This document shows positions 51,872 through 63,773 of a stretch of 64,000 bases of DNA, piece after piece; the stretch's first letter is position 1; each line of letters starts with the position of its first letter. A program made the position numbers and the translations under genes. Location: contig VBWB01000008.1 of assembly GCA_006218045.1 (NCBI GenBank), positions 171,742 to 235,741 on the forward strand, given 5' to 3'. The notes under the pieces were generated by a model. It was not told the origin of the DNA, searched no databases, and worked only from the letters and a program-made list of their open reading frames with translations. This DNA comes from Stygiobacter sp. (GTDB lineage: Bacteria > Pseudomonadota > Alphaproteobacteria > Rhodospirillales > Magnetospirillaceae).

Positions 51872-52225
51872 ATGGACGACAATCAGGCATGCGTGGAATT
51901 CCACGGCGAACAGACCCTTCGCATCGCGACCGACGCCGCCCAGCGTTTGATCGGAGCGCTCAATTCACATGATGTAGTCGTGATAAATTGCGAAAATATT
52001 ACTTTTGTTGATTTGTCATTTATTCAGGTTTTGCTTTCAGCCCGCAAATCAGCGCGGGTACGAAATAAAATAATTTCCCTGAAAAACCGAGCGAGCGGCC
52101 CTCTGCTCGCCTGCCTGCAATCCACGGGATTGTTGCATGCCGCAATTGATGGTGGAGGGACGGCTGATCTGCAATTCTGGACGAATGGGGTTGACGCAGA
52201 TGTCGAAAACAATCCTCACGGTTGA
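51872..52225 (+). CDS. STAS domain protein of the che operon
   Basis: 117 residues from ATG 51872 (GGCGAGGGGCG upstream). The core VVVINCENITFVDLSFIQVLLSA at about 36-58 has the STAS strand-helix pattern with a serine in the loop where anti-anti-sigma proteins are phosphorylated. It may be a phospho-switch or scaffold in the chemotaxis array. Its coding sequence is clearly richer in A+T than the genes after it (for example near 51970-52040), suggesting separate origin. Its 3' end overlaps the cheY start by 26 bp. Confidence 0.7.
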   Translation: MDDNQACVEFHGEQTLRIATDAAQRLIGALNSHDVVVINCENITFVDLSFIQVLLSARKSARVRNKIISLKNRASGPLLACLQSTGLLHAAIDGGGTADLQFWTNGVDADVENNPHG

Positions 52226-52565
52226 TGATTCCGCCAGCATGCGGCAGATGATCAAGCTCAGCCTGAAGGGCTCCGGCCACACCCTGGTCGAGGCCGTCGA
52301 TGGGCTCGATGGACTGAGCAAGGCCCGCGAAACCCAGGCGAATATGGTGATCACCGATCTGAACATGCCGAACATGAACGGCTTGGGTCTGATCCGTGAG
52401 CTCCGCAAGATGCCGGCCTATCAAGGCGTTCCCATCGTCTTCCTGACCACCGAATCCGATGATGCCATGAAGAACGAAGCCAAGGCGGCCGGCGCCACCG
52501 GCTGGATCACCAAGCCATTCCAGGCCGAGCAATTACTGGCGGTGGTCCGCAAGGTGTTGGGATGA
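52200..52565 (+). CDS. cheY: Chemotaxis response regulator CheY
   Basis: 121 residues from ATG 52200 (MSKTILTVDDSASMRQ). Receiver residues: acidic pair D9/D10, phospho-acceptor D53 in VITDLNMPNMNG, Thr in FLTTES near 84 and Lys in WITKPF near 106. No output domain, so a single-domain CheY that would bind the flagellar switch or act as phosphate sink. Its start lies inside the STAS gene and its stop overlaps cheA by 4 bp, so translation is coupled on both sides. Confidence 0.95.
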   Translation: MSKTILTVDDSASMRQMIKLSLKGSGHTLVEAVDGLDGLSKARETQANMVITDLNMPNMNGLGLIRELRKMPAYQGVPIVFLTTESDDAMKNEAKAAGATGWITKPFQAEQLLAVVRKVLG

Positions 52566-54664
52566 ACGAGCCGGACGCCCTTTCGCCAGCGGATACATTC
52601 CGCCAGGAAGCGCAGGAACTGCTGGAGCAGTTGGAAACCACGCTGCTCGACCTCGTGGATGATCCGGCTGACCGGGACTTGGTGGATACCGCGTTTCGCG
52701 GCCTGCACACCATCAAGGGATCCGGTTCCATGTTCGGCTTCGACCGGGTCGCCGCCTTCACCCACCACGTGGAATCCGCCTTCGATTCCGTGCGCAAGGG
52801 ACATTCGGCCCCGCACCGGGAACTCTTCGCCGTTGCCCTGGGCGCCCTCGACGTCATGCGCCGCCTGATCGACACGCCGGACCAGGATACCGGGGACGAA
52901 GCCCATCACCTCGACCGCCTGCGGCTGGTGACCGACGCGGCGGCGCCGACGCCACCGCAAGCCGGGCCGGCAGCCGGGGCCAAGGCCGAAGCCGGCGCCA
53001 AAGCCGCCGGCGCGGTCACCTACCGCATCCGCTTCCGGTTGCCGCGCAACGCCATGGTCATGGGGACCAATCCCCTGCTGTTGATCGAGGAACTGAAGTC
53101 CCTGGGCGATTGCACGATAGTCGCCCTCACCGACGACATTCCGCCGCTGGAAGAGCTTGACCCCGACGAATGCCTGCTGGGGTGGGATGCGGTTCTGACC
53201 ACCGAGCAGCCGCGCTCGGCCATCGATGATGTGTTCATGTTCGTGCTCGACGACATGAAGCTGGAGGTCAGCCGCATCGACGACCTTGGCGACGGCAAGC
53301 GGTTGGGAGAAATCCTGATGGAACGCGGCGACCTGAAGCCGGCTGAACTGTCGGCCGCTCTGGATCGGCAAAAGCCGCTGGGCACCTTGCTGGTCGATAG
53401 CGGCACGGTCAGTCCGGGCCAGGTGGCCTCGGCTTTGGCCGAACAGCATCATTTGCGGGCCGAGAGCGATCCGGGCAAGGCGGGGGCCAAGTCCCAAGCC
53501 TCGATCCGGGTGACGGCGGAGCGGTTGGACGGATTGATGGACCGGGTTGGCGAACTGGTCATCGCCCAGGCCCGGCTGAAGCAACTGACCGCGGCCTCGG
53601 ACGACATGAACCTGCGGTCGATCGCCGAGGAAATCGAACGGCTGGCCGCCGAGTTGCGCGATACCACCATGGGGATCCGCATGGTTCCCATCGGCTCGTT
53701 GTTCGGCCGCTTCCGCCGTCTGGTGCACGATCTGTCGCGCGACCTGGGCAAGGATATCCGCCTGACCACCAGTGGCGAGGAAACCGAACTGGACAAGACG
53801 GTGATCGAACGCCTGGCCGATCCCCTGGTGCATCTGATCCGCAACTGTATCGATCATGGCATCGAGATGCCCCAAGGCCGGATCGATGCGGGAAAATCCG
53901 TCTCCGGCCATCTTCATCTCGCCGCCCATCATTCCGGTGCCCAGGTCCTGATCACCATCACCGATGACGGCAAGGGCCTGGACACCCTGCGCATCCGCGC
54001 CCGGGCCGAGGAAAACGGCCTGATCGGCCCCGGTGCCAAACTGACCGAGTCCGAGCTGCATCAGCTGATCTTCAGCCCCGGATTCTCGACCGCCACCGAA
54101 ATCAGCAACATCTCCGGTCGCGGCGTCGGCATGGACGTGGTCAAGCGGACCATCGATTCCTTGCGCGGCACGGTGGAAGTCACCAGCACGCCGGGGCAGG
54201 GGACCAAGGTCACCTTGCGCCTGCCGCTGACCCTGGCGATCATCGACGGCCTGCTGGTCCGCGTCGGTCGGGGACGCTACGTCATTCCGCTGGCCGCCGT
54301 CGAGGAATGCGTCGAGCTGACGGCGGCCGAGGATGCCCATTCCCGTGGCCGCAGCTTCCTCAATATCCGCGAGGATCTGGTGCCCTTCCTGCGGCTGCGC
54401 GAATTGTTCGCGTCGCGCATCGCCGCCGATCCGTACCAGAAGGTGGTGATCGTCTCCTCCGGCGACCTGCGGGTCGGCCTGGTGGTCGATCAGGTCATCG
54501 GCGACCACCAGACGGTCATCAAGTCGCTGTCGGCCCTGCATGCCGATGTCGGCACCTTTTCCGGCGCCACCATCCTGGGCGACGGCACCGTCGCCCTGAT
54601 TCTCGACGTGGCCAACCTGATCGACTTCGGCCAACGCCAGGAAGAGCGGCTGCAAGCGTCATGA
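52562..54664 (+). CDS. cheA: Chemotaxis histidine kinase CheA with MshEN-like insert
   Basis: 700 residues. P1 HPt domain at 10-105 with H49 (GLHTIKGSGSMFG), P2-like domain about 152-240, an inserted pair of short repeats at 246-299 (KRLGEILMERGDLKPAELSAAL and LGTLLVDSGTVSPGQVASALAEQ), dimerisation domain about 315-400, ATPase domain with LIRNCIDHGIEMP, ITDDGKGLD and GRGVGMDVVK, and a CheW-like P5 domain from about 555. The insert resembles the N-terminal domain of GspE/MshE ATPases, some of which bind cyclic di-GMP. Core kinase of the operon, passing phosphate to CheY and CheB. Confidence 0.95.
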   Translation: MNEPDALSPADTFRQEAQELLEQLETTLLDLVDDPADRDLVDTAFRGLHTIKGSGSMFGFDRVAAFTHHVESAFDSVRKGHSAPHRELFAVALGALDVMRRLIDTPDQDTGDEAHHLDRLRLVTDAAAPTPPQAGPAAGAKAEAGAKAAGAVTYRIRFRLPRNAMVMGTNPLLLIEELKSLGDCTIVALTDDIPPLEELDPDECLLGWDAVLTTEQPRSAIDDVFMFVLDDMKLEVSRIDDLGDGKRLGEILMERGDLKPAELSAALDRQKPLGTLLVDSGTVSPGQVASALAEQHHLRAESDPGKAGAKSQASIRVTAERLDGLMDRVGELVIAQARLKQLTAASDDMNLRSIAEEIERLAAELRDTTMGIRMVPIGSLFGRFRRLVHDLSRDLGKDIRLTTSGEETELDKTVIERLADPLVHLIRNCIDHGIEMPQGRIDAGKSVSGHLHLAAHHSGAQVLITITDDGKGLDTLRIRARAEENGLIGPGAKLTESELHQLIFSPGFSTATEISNISGRGVGMDVVKRTIDSLRGTVEVTSTPGQGTKVTLRLPLTLAIIDGLLVRVGRGRYVIPLAAVEECVELTAAEDAHSRGRSFLNIREDLVPFLRLRELFASRIAADPYQKVVIVSSGDLRVGLVVDQVIGDHQTVIKSLSALHADVGTFSGATILGDGTVALILDVANLIDFGQRQEERLQAS

Positions 54665-54674
54665 CGGAGGCAGC

Positions 54675-55160
54675 ATGATCCCCACCGAACAAGCCTTCCA
54701 GGTTTTGACCATCGAATTGGAAGACGAGGTCTTCGCCCTGGACGCCGCCCGGGTTCAGGAAATCCTGGATATCGTGCCCATCACCGAGGTGCCCAACGCC
54801 AAGGTGTTCGTCGGCGGCCTGATCAATGTGCGCGGCAAGGTGGTGCCGCTGGCCGATCTGCGCCGGCGCTTCGGCATGGAAGCGCGTCCGGCCAGCCGCG
54901 ACACCCGTATCGTCGTCATCGAGGTGATGCTCGACGAGATGCCGATGACGGTGGCCATCCTGGCCGACAAGGTCCACGAAGTCACCGAAATCACCGCCGC
55001 CGCCATCGAGGAAACCCCCAAGGTCGGGATGCGCTGGCGACCGGAGTTCATCAAGGGAATCGGCAAGAAAAATGCCGAATTCATCATCGTTCTCGATATC
55101 GACCGCGTCTTCAATACCGACGTCCCCGCCCTGGAACGGGCGACCGAGACGGCAAGCTAG
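54675..55160 (+). CDS. cheW: Chemotaxis coupling protein CheW (first copy)
   Basis: 161 residues from ATG 54675 behind GGAGGCAGC. The SH3-like double barrel is visible as FQVLTIELEDEVFALDAARVQEIL, ITEVPNAKVFVGGLINVRGKVVPLADLRRRFGM and a C-terminal KNAEFIIVLDIDRVF. It bridges receptors to CheA in signalling arrays. 10 bp after cheA, 9 bp before the receptor gene. Confidence 0.94.
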   Translation: MIPTEQAFQVLTIELEDEVFALDAARVQEILDIVPITEVPNAKVFVGGLINVRGKVVPLADLRRRFGMEARPASRDTRIVVIEVMLDEMPMTVAILADKVHEVTEITAAAIEETPKVGMRWRPEFIKGIGKKNAEFIIVLDIDRVFNTDVPALERATETAS

Positions 55161-55169
55161 GAGGAAAAC

Positions 55170-57245
55170 ATGCGCTTCACCATCAAGGCAAAGCTGATCC
55201 TTGGCTTTGGATTGGTGCTCATCCTGGCCATCGTCTCGGCCGTCATTGGCATCCAATCCCTGTCCAGCCTGAATAACTCCGTCGATCATCTGGTCAGCCG
55301 GATCGTGGTCAAGGTCCGCGCCGCCAACCGCATCGACACCGCCGCGTCCGATGCCAGCCGCATGGAACGCAACATCCTGCTGGCCAGTTCGCAAGAAGAG
55401 ATGGAGCGCCGGGCGACGACGCTGAAGGATAATATCGCCGCCGTGCGCAAGGACATGGCCCGCATCAAGGAGGTCGGCGATAGCGAGGACGATAAATTGG
55501 TCGATGCCTTCGCCGCGATCTGGAGCGAATACGAGAGCGTGGCCGACAAGGTGCGCCAATTGGCCCAGCTCAATTCCAGCCAGCGGGCCAAGGAAATGTC
55601 CGAAGGCAAGGGACGCGAGGACTTCAACACCGCCTACGTCGTCATGCGCGATCTGGCGGTCATGCTGCAAAAGCATTCCGACGTCAACGACGTCCTCATC
55701 GCCGAGCGCTTGCGCCAGGACATGCTGCAAGTGCTGCGGTCGGAAAAGAACGTCATCCTTGCCCGGCGGACCGAGGACATGGACAAGCATGGCCAGACCG
55801 CCGACCAGTATGTGCAAGGGATCAACGAGCAGATCCGTGATCTCGACGCTCGGGTGACGGGGGCCGAACGCGACAGCCTGTCCCGCTTCAAGTCCGCCTG
55901 GACCGCCTATACCGCCACCCACAAGACCATCCGCGACACGGCCCGCGAAAACGGCAGTGTCCGCGCCTATGAATTGTCGTCGAACGAAGGCGCCAAGATT
56001 CGCGAGCGGGCCGATGTCCTTCTCAAGCAGATCCTCGACAAGTCGCGCAAGGAACTGGAAGCCGCGCAAGCCGGCGCCGCCGCCGATTACAACAGTGCCC
56101 GCACCCTGATGATCGCCATGCTGATCGCATCCGCCGCGTTCGGCATCGGTATCGCCGCCTGGGTGTCGCTGGGCATCTCCCGCGGCCTCGCTCTCGCCGG
56201 CGGCTTGGCCCATGCGGTGTCGCAGGGTGACCTCAACCAGGACATCGATTACCGCAACCGCGACGAAATCGGCGATCTGGTCGGCAGCCTGCGCGACATG
56301 GTCGGCAAGTTGCGCTCGGTGGTCACCGAGGTCAATTCCGCCGCCGACAACGTCGCTTCGGGCAGCCAGGAACTGTCGGCCAGTTCCGAGGAGCTGTCGC
56401 AGGGCGCGACCGAACAGGCATCATCGGCGGAAGAAGCCTCGGCGTCGATGGAGCAGATGGCCGCCAACATCAAGCAGAATGCCGACAACGCCACCACCAC
56501 CGAAAAGATCGCCCGCCAGTCGGCCCAGGATGCCCAGATCAGCGGCGACGCGGTGAAAAAGGCGGTCGAGGCCATGCAGACCATCGCCGAGAAGATTTCC
56601 ATCGTCCAGGAAATCGCCCGGCAGACCGATCTGCTGGCGCTCAACGCCGCGATCGAGGCGGCGCGGGCCGGCGAGCACGGCAAGGGCTTCGCCGTGGTCG
56701 CCTCGGAAGTGCGCAAGCTGGCCGAACGCAGCCAGGCATCGGCGGCGGAAATCATCAGTCTGGCCGGCGAGACCGTCACCGTATCCAGCCAGGCCGGCGA
56801 GATGCTGGGCAAACTGGTCCCCGACATCAAGCGCACGGCCGAGTTGGTCGAGGAAATCAGCGCCGCCTGCCGCGAACAGGATATCGGGGCCGAACAGATC
56901 AACCAGGCCATCCAGCAACTGGACAAGGTGACCCAGCAGAACGCCTCGGCGTCGGAAGAAATGTCGTCGACCTCCGAGGAACTGGCGGCCCAGGCCGAGC
57001 AATTGCAACAGACCATCTCGTTCTTCCGCCTGTCGGAAGGAATGGGGTCCGCCCGGCTGGCGCCGGCGGCATCCCACCGTCCGTCCATCGCCCATATCGC
57101 CGCCAAACCGAAACGTCCGGCGCCGACGGCCAGTCCTGTCGGCAAGCCGCTCAACGGCAAACGTCCGGCCGAGGGCCGTGGCGTCACCCTCAATCTGGCA
57201 GCGGCCGGCGCCGACTCGCATGATGCGGAATTCGAGCGCTATTGA
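55170..57245 (+). CDS. Methyl-accepting chemotaxis protein with helical sensor
   Basis: 691 residues from ATG 55170 behind TAGGAGGAAAAC. TM1 about 8-28, a long all-helical periplasmic domain (30-310, resembling a bimodular four-helix sensor), TM2 about 312-335, HAMP ([21 protein letters not shown]), and signalling domain with tip [23 protein letters not shown]. Glu/Gln pairs in [25 protein letters not shown] are likely methylation helices. The C-terminus after the domain is a basic Pro/Lys linker. Placed between two cheW genes, it is the operon's own receptor. Confidence 0.94.
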   Translation: MRFTIKAKLILGFGLVLILAIVSAVIGIQSLSSLNNSVDHLVSRIVVKVRAANRIDTAASDASRMERNILLASSQEEMERRATTLKDNIAAVRKDMARIKEVGDSEDDKLVDAFAAIWSEYESVADKVRQLAQLNSSQRAKEMSEGKGREDFNTAYVVMRDLAVMLQKHSDVNDVLIAERLRQDMLQVLRSEKNVILARRTEDMDKHGQTADQYVQGINEQIRDLDARVTGAERDSLSRFKSAWTAYTATHKTIRDTARENGSVRAYELSSNEGAKIRERADVLLKQILDKSRKELEAAQAGAAADYNSARTLMIAMLIASAAFGIGIAAWVSLGISRGLALAGGLAHAVSQGDLNQDIDYRNRDEIGDLVGSLRDMVGKLRSVVTEVNSAADNVASGSQELSASSEELSQGATEQASSAEEASASMEQMAANIKQNADNATTTEKIARQSAQDAQISGDAVKKAVEAMQTIAEKISIVQEIARQTDLLALNAAIEAARAGEHGKGFAVVASEVRKLAERSQASAAEIISLAGETVTVSSQAGEMLGKLVPDIKRTAELVEEISAACREQDIGAEQINQAIQQLDKVTQQNASASEEMSSTSEELAAQAEQLQQTISFFRLSEGMGSARLAPAASHRPSIAHIAAKPKRPAPTASPVGKPLNGKRPAEGRGVTLNLAAAGADSHDAEFERY

Positions 57246-57251
57246 GTGATG

Positions 57252-57286
57252 CCAAATCCCGATGAGGATTCCTCATCGGGATTTGG
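57252..57286. repeat. Perfect 16-bp stem-loop between mcp and second cheW
   Basis: CCAAATCCCGATGAGG (57252-57267), loop ATT, and its exact complement at 57271-57286. No T-run follows, so it is more likely an mRNA processing or stability element inside the che operon than a terminator. The 210-bp gap 57246-57455 otherwise holds only the next stem. Confidence 0.85.
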
Positions 57287-57362
57287 TCAGGCCCAAGGGG
57301 CCGCGCGGTCCATGCTGCCAGAGGCAAGTGTTTCGGAGAAACATGCCCGCCGCTCGAGGGCG

Positions 57363-57386
57363 CCGCTGATCGGTCCCGATCAGCGG
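57363..57386. repeat. 11-bp stem-loop upstream of second cheW
   Basis: CCGCTGATCGG (57363-57373), TC, CCGATCAGCGG (57376-57386): a perfect stem with a 2-nt loop, 70 bp before the cheW start. Could be an operator or RNA structure. Confidence 0.75.
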
Positions 57387-57455
57387 GATATGGTATGAAG
57401 CCCTGACCTGGACGGCATCGCCCAGCCCGTCCCGGTCACACGGGGGAGAAACCTG

Positions 57456-57934
57456 ATGGAAGAAATCGAAGCCGACACCCAGTTCGTCACCATGGGCATC
57501 GATCGCGAGGTGTTCGCCATCAATGTCGATGCCGTGCGCGAGATTCTCGACGCCCGGCAGATTTCCCGGCTGCCCAACGCCCCGGCGGCGTTGCTGGGGC
57601 TTATCGACGTCCGCGGGCAGGCGGTGCCGGTGATGGATTTGCGCGTCAAATTGGGATTGCCGCCGGCGGCGACGACCGAGCACACCCGCATCGTCGTTCT
57701 CGACATCGAGCTGGACAAGGGGTCGCTGCTGCTCGGCCTGCTGGCCGATCGGGTGTTCGAGGTCACCGGTCTGACCGACGGGACGGTGACGCCGCCGCCC
57801 GAAATCGGCGTGCGTTGGCGCTCCCAATACATTCAGGGTATCGGTCGGCGGGGACAGGATTTCGTCATCGTCTTCGATCTCGCCCATCTGCTGACCGCCG
57901 AGGATGTCGCCCTGCTGGATGGAAGGTCGGCGGC

Positions 57935-57938
<4 letters not shown>
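57456..57938 (+). CDS. cheW: Chemotaxis coupling protein CheW (second copy)
   Basis: 160 residues from ATG 57456 behind GGGGGAG. The sequence VTMGIDREVFAINVDAVREIL, ISRLPNAPAALLGLIDVRGQAVPVMDLRVKLGL and RGQDFVIVFDLAHLL shows the CheW fold, and it differs from the copy at 54675 at most surface positions. Two adaptors in one operon could tune array composition. Its stop overlaps the cheR start by 4 bp. Confidence 0.93.
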
Positions 57939-60389
<2,451 letters not shown>

Positions 60390-60452
60390 ATGGATGGAAG
60401 GGGCAGGGAAGGCCGGCTTCTCCACGGATTTTCCCGTAAAAGGGGTGATGCC

Positions 60453-62285
60453 ATGAATAAATCGACAGCATCAATAGCTTTTGCCGCCATCGAAGATGAA
60501 AAACTGTTCCGTGTCGTTGCCGAGAATATTTTCGCCAGCGTCAATGACGGCATCATCATCACCGATGGGGATGGCGTCATCGTCTATACGAATACGTCGT
60601 TCACCGAAATCACCGGATACGAACAAGCCGAGGCCATCGGTCGCAAGCCCAAGATGTTGAGATCGGAGATGCACGATGGGGCCTTCTACGACAATTTATG
60701 GAGTTGTCTGCTGATCAATGGGCATTGGCATGGTGATATCTGGAACCGGCGCAAATGCGGCGAAGCCTATCTTCAGCATATGAAGATACATTCCGTTCAA
60801 TCCGTCGCGGAAGAGCCGAAATATTATGTGGCGGCCTTCAGGGATCTGACGGAGATACGCAGAAAAGACAGCCATATCAAGAAGCTGACCCAATTCGACC
60901 CGTTGACCGCCCTGCCCAACCGCTTCTTGCTGATGGATCGCCTGGAACAAGCCATCGCCATTGCCGCCCGTGACCACAAAAAGGTTGGATTGCTGTTCAT
61001 CGACCTGGACCGCTTCAAGGCCATCAACGAGGGATTGGGGCATACGGTCGGCGACGAGATTTTGCAGATCATCGGTCAGCGGATCCGCAGGTCGGTACGG
61101 GCGATGGACACGGTGGCGCGGTCCGGTGGCGACGAATTCATGGTGGTTGCCGGTGGGTTGGCCTGTGCCGAGGATTGCGCCATCGTCGCCGATACCATCG
61201 CCGCCGCCCTGACCGCCGATATCACCGTCAAAGGCTCGCCGCTCTGCGTTGGCGCCTCGATCGGCATCGCCGTCTACCCCGATGATGGTCAGGATGCCCA
61301 GGATCTGATGAAGAGTGCCGATGCCGCCCTGTACATGGCAAAGTCGGCCGGACGCGGAACCTTCCGCTTTTTCCAACGGAACCAAGGCAAGCCCATCGAT
61401 CATCTGCGCCTGGAAATGGATTTGCGCGCGGCGGTCAAAAACAACGAACTGGAACTTTTTTATCAGCCGCAAATCAGTCTGGCGACAGGGTATCTCCACG
61501 GCTTCGAGGCGCTGTTGCGCTGGCAGCATCCCAGCCTGGGCACCATTTCCCCGACCGACTTCATCCCCATGGCCGAGGAAATCGGACTGATCCGCGAGAT
61601 CGGTCTTTGGGTTCTGCGCCAGGTGTGCAGGCATATCGCCGACTGGCGTGGCCAAGGCTATGCCATGGTCCCGATCGCGATCAACGTTGCCGCCGCACAA
61701 CTTCATGACGAACGCTTCCTGCAAGCCCTGGAGGCGGAAACCCGCGCCCGCGACATTCCCGCGTCGTTCCTGCACGTGGAATTGACCGAAAGCATGCTGA
61801 TGCAAAATCCGGATTACGCGGCCGAGACCTTGCGCCGCATGCAGGATACCGGCGTCAAGGTCGCCGTCGACGATTTCGGCACCGGTTATTCCAGCCTCGC
61901 CTATCTGCGCACCTTGCCCATCGACGTGCTGAAGATCGACCGCTCTTTCATCAGCAGCATCGAATGCGAGGAAAGCACGGCCAAGATCGTCCGCATGATC
62001 ATCGGTCTGGCCAAGGCCTTGGGAATGACCGTCATCGCCGAAGGGGTGGAAAACCAGGAACAAGCGGGATTCCTGCGCTCGGCCGGCTGCCACGTCGCGC
62101 AAGGGTATCTGTACGCGCGTCCCCTTCCGGTGATGGAAATTGAGCGGAACTGGCTGGCGGCGGCGCGATCGGATCGCGTCGGCGGTCATGTGGCCGCACC
62201 GGCCCCGGTCACGGTCACGGAAGGGGCCGGGCCTTCAGCCGAAGGCTTGTCCTGGCAACAAACGACTTGTACCGTCTCGGCATGA
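60453..62285 (+). CDS. PAS-GGDEF-EAL cyclic-di-GMP turnover protein at the end of the che operon
   Basis: 610 residues from ATG 60453 behind AAAAGGGG; an earlier ATG at 60390 abuts the cheD stop. PAS domain about 18-130 (NDGIIITDGDGVIVYTNTSFTEITGY), GGDEF with intact SGGDEF and an RxxD inhibitory site (RAMDTVARSGGDEF), EAL with GFEALLRWQHP, VELTESML and DDFGTGYSS. The C-terminus after the EAL domain is a Pro/Ala-rich tail. Both catalytic sites appear intact. Same strand and 63 bp after cheD, so it is probably co-transcribed, linking chemotaxis with cyclic di-GMP. Confidence 0.92.
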   Translation: MNKSTASIAFAAIEDEKLFRVVAENIFASVNDGIIITDGDGVIVYTNTSFTEITGYEQAEAIGRKPKMLRSEMHDGAFYDNLWSCLLINGHWHGDIWNRRKCGEAYLQHMKIHSVQSVAEEPKYYVAAFRDLTEIRRKDSHIKKLTQFDPLTALPNRFLLMDRLEQAIAIAARDHKKVGLLFIDLDRFKAINEGLGHTVGDEILQIIGQRIRRSVRAMDTVARSGGDEFMVVAGGLACAEDCAIVADTIAAALTADITVKGSPLCVGASIGIAVYPDDGQDAQDLMKSADAALYMAKSAGRGTFRFFQRNQGKPIDHLRLEMDLRAAVKNNELELFYQPQISLATGYLHGFEALLRWQHPSLGTISPTDFIPMAEEIGLIREIGLWVLRQVCRHIADWRGQGYAMVPIAINVAAAQLHDERFLQALEAETRARDIPASFLHVELTESMLMQNPDYAAETLRRMQDTGVKVAVDDFGTGYSSLAYLRTLPIDVLKIDRSFISSIECEESTAKIVRMIIGLAKALGMTVIAEGVENQEQAGFLRSAGCHVAQGYLYARPLPVMEIERNWLAAARSDRVGGHVAAPAPVTVTEGAGPSAEGLSWQQTTCTVSA

Positions 62286-62316
62286 ACCGACCCAAAGGGT
62301 CAATTCATTGGCCGAG

Positions 62317-62353
62317 CGGTATAATACCGGCGAGCCCTTGAAAGGACTCGCCG
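62317..62353. repeat. Palindrome and stem-loop in the che/purB convergent gap
   Basis: CGGTAT-A-ATACCG (62317-62329) is immediately followed by a stem CGGCGAGCCCTT (62328-62339) pairing with AAGGACTCGCCG (62342-62353), one mismatch, 2-nt loop. A further GGGCGC/GCGCCC stem sits at 62372-62387. Together they may terminate the two convergent transcripts; no T-run is seen. Confidence 0.6.
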
Positions 62354-62441
62354 TATCGCCCCTCGCCGGGCGGGCGCATCCGCGCCCTTGGCCGCCGCCG
62401 CAATGGCGGCTGAATACCGGCGAACGAGTCTTGTGAAGGTC

Positions 62442-63773
62442 TTAGCCGAAGACGCGGCGGAAGATGGTGTCCACGTGCTTGGTGTGATAGCCCAGGTCGA
62501 ACATGTCTTCCACCTGCTGGGCGGTGACCGCCTTGGCCACATCGGCGTCGGCCTTCAGATTGGCCAGGAACATGCCCTTGGTGTCCTTGCCTTCGCCGGC
62601 GGCGTCCCACACCTTCATGGCGTTGCGCTGGACCAGCCGATAGGCGTCCTCGCGGCTGATTCCAGCCTGGGTCAGGGCCAGCAGCACACGCTGACTGAAG
62701 ATCAGGCCGCCCAGTTGGTTCAGGTTGCGCTCGACCACGTCCGGGTACACCACCAGCTTGTCGATCACGTTGGTCAGGCGCGCCAGGGCGAAGTCCAGGG
62801 TGATGGTGGAATCGGGGCCGATATAGCGTTCCACCGACGAATGCGAGATGTCGCGTTCATGCCACAGCGCCACGTTTTCCATCGCCGGCACCACATAGCC
62901 GCGCACCATGCGGGCCAGACCGGTCAGGTTTTCGGTCAGCACCGGGTTGCGCTTGTGCGGCATGGCCGAGCTGCCCTTTTGCCCGGGCGAGAAAAACTCC
63001 TCGGCCTCGCGCACTTCGGTGCGCTGCATGTGGCGGATTTCCACGGCGACGCGCTCGATCGAGCTGGCGATGGTCCCCAGCGTGGCGAAGAACTGGGCGT
63101 GACGGTCGCGCGGGATGACCTGGGTCGACAAGGGCTCGGGCGCCAGGCCCAGCTTGGCCGCCACGTGTTCCTCGACCCGCGGGTCGATATTGGCGAAGGT
63201 GCCGACCGCGCCGGAAATGGCGCAGGTGGCGATATCGGCCCGCGCCGCCAGCAGGCGGGTCCTGTTGCGTTGGAACTCGGCGTGGAAGCCGGCGAATTTC
63301 AGGCCGATGGTCACCGGCTCGGCGTGAATGCCGTGGCTGCGGCCCATGCACACCAGATCCTTGAACTCGAAGGCCCGGCGTTCCAGCGCCGCCAGCAGGC
63401 CGTCGAGATCGGCCAGCAGGATGTCGGCGGCCTGGGTCAGTTGCACGTTCAGGCAGGTGTCGAGCACGTCGGACGAGGTCATGCCCTGGTGGACGAAGCG
63501 CGATTCGGCGCCGATATGTTCGGCCAGTTCGGTCAGGAAGGCGATGACGTCATGCTTGGTCTCGGCCTCGATGGCATCGATGCGGGCGATGCGCTCGGGG
63601 GTATAGGGCAGGTCGCCCTTGTCCCACACCACCTTGGCCGATTCCTTGGGGATCACCCCGATTTCGGCCAGGGCGTCGCAGGCATGGGCCTCGATCTGGT
63701 ACCAGATGCGGAATTTGTTGGCGGCGTCCCAGATGGCCGACATCTGGGGGCGGGAATAACGCGAAATGGACAT
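62442..63773 (-). CDS. purB: Adenylosuccinate lyase
   Basis: 443 residues from ATG 63773 (MSISRYSRPQMSAIWDAANKF); the frame runs to 63845 but this start matches the family. Motifs: QGMTSSDVLDTCLNVQL, the fumarase/aspartase-superfamily signature GSSAMPHKRNPVLTENL near 275-291, and RTLLAAR. It catalyses two steps of purine synthesis: SAICAR to AICAR plus fumarate, and adenylosuccinate to AMP. Convergent with the che operon. Confidence 0.97.
   Translation of the reverse strand: MSISRYSRPQMSAIWDAANKFRIWYQIEAHACDALAEIGVIPKESAKVVWDKGDLPYTPERIARIDAIEAETKHDVIAFLTELAEHIGAESRFVHQGMTSSDVLDTCLNVQLTQAADILLADLDGLLAALERRAFEFKDLVCMGRSHGIHAEPVTIGLKFAGFHAEFQRNRTRLLAARADIATCAISGAVGTFANIDPRVEEHVAAKLGLAPEPLSTQVIPRDRHAQFFATLGTIASSIERVAVEIRHMQRTEVREAEEFFSPGQKGSSAMPHKRNPVLTENLTGLARMVRGYVVPAMENVALWHERDISHSSVERYIGPDSTITLDFALARLTNVIDKLVVYPDVVERNLNQLGGLIFSQRVLLALTQAGISREDAYRLVQRNAMKVWDAAGEGKDTKGMFLANLKADADVAKAVTAQQVEDMFDLGYHTKHVDTIFRRVFG

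Noticed and set aside
52421..54655. Minus-strand frame of 744 codons opposite cheA
   Set aside because: Shadow of a canonical CheA.
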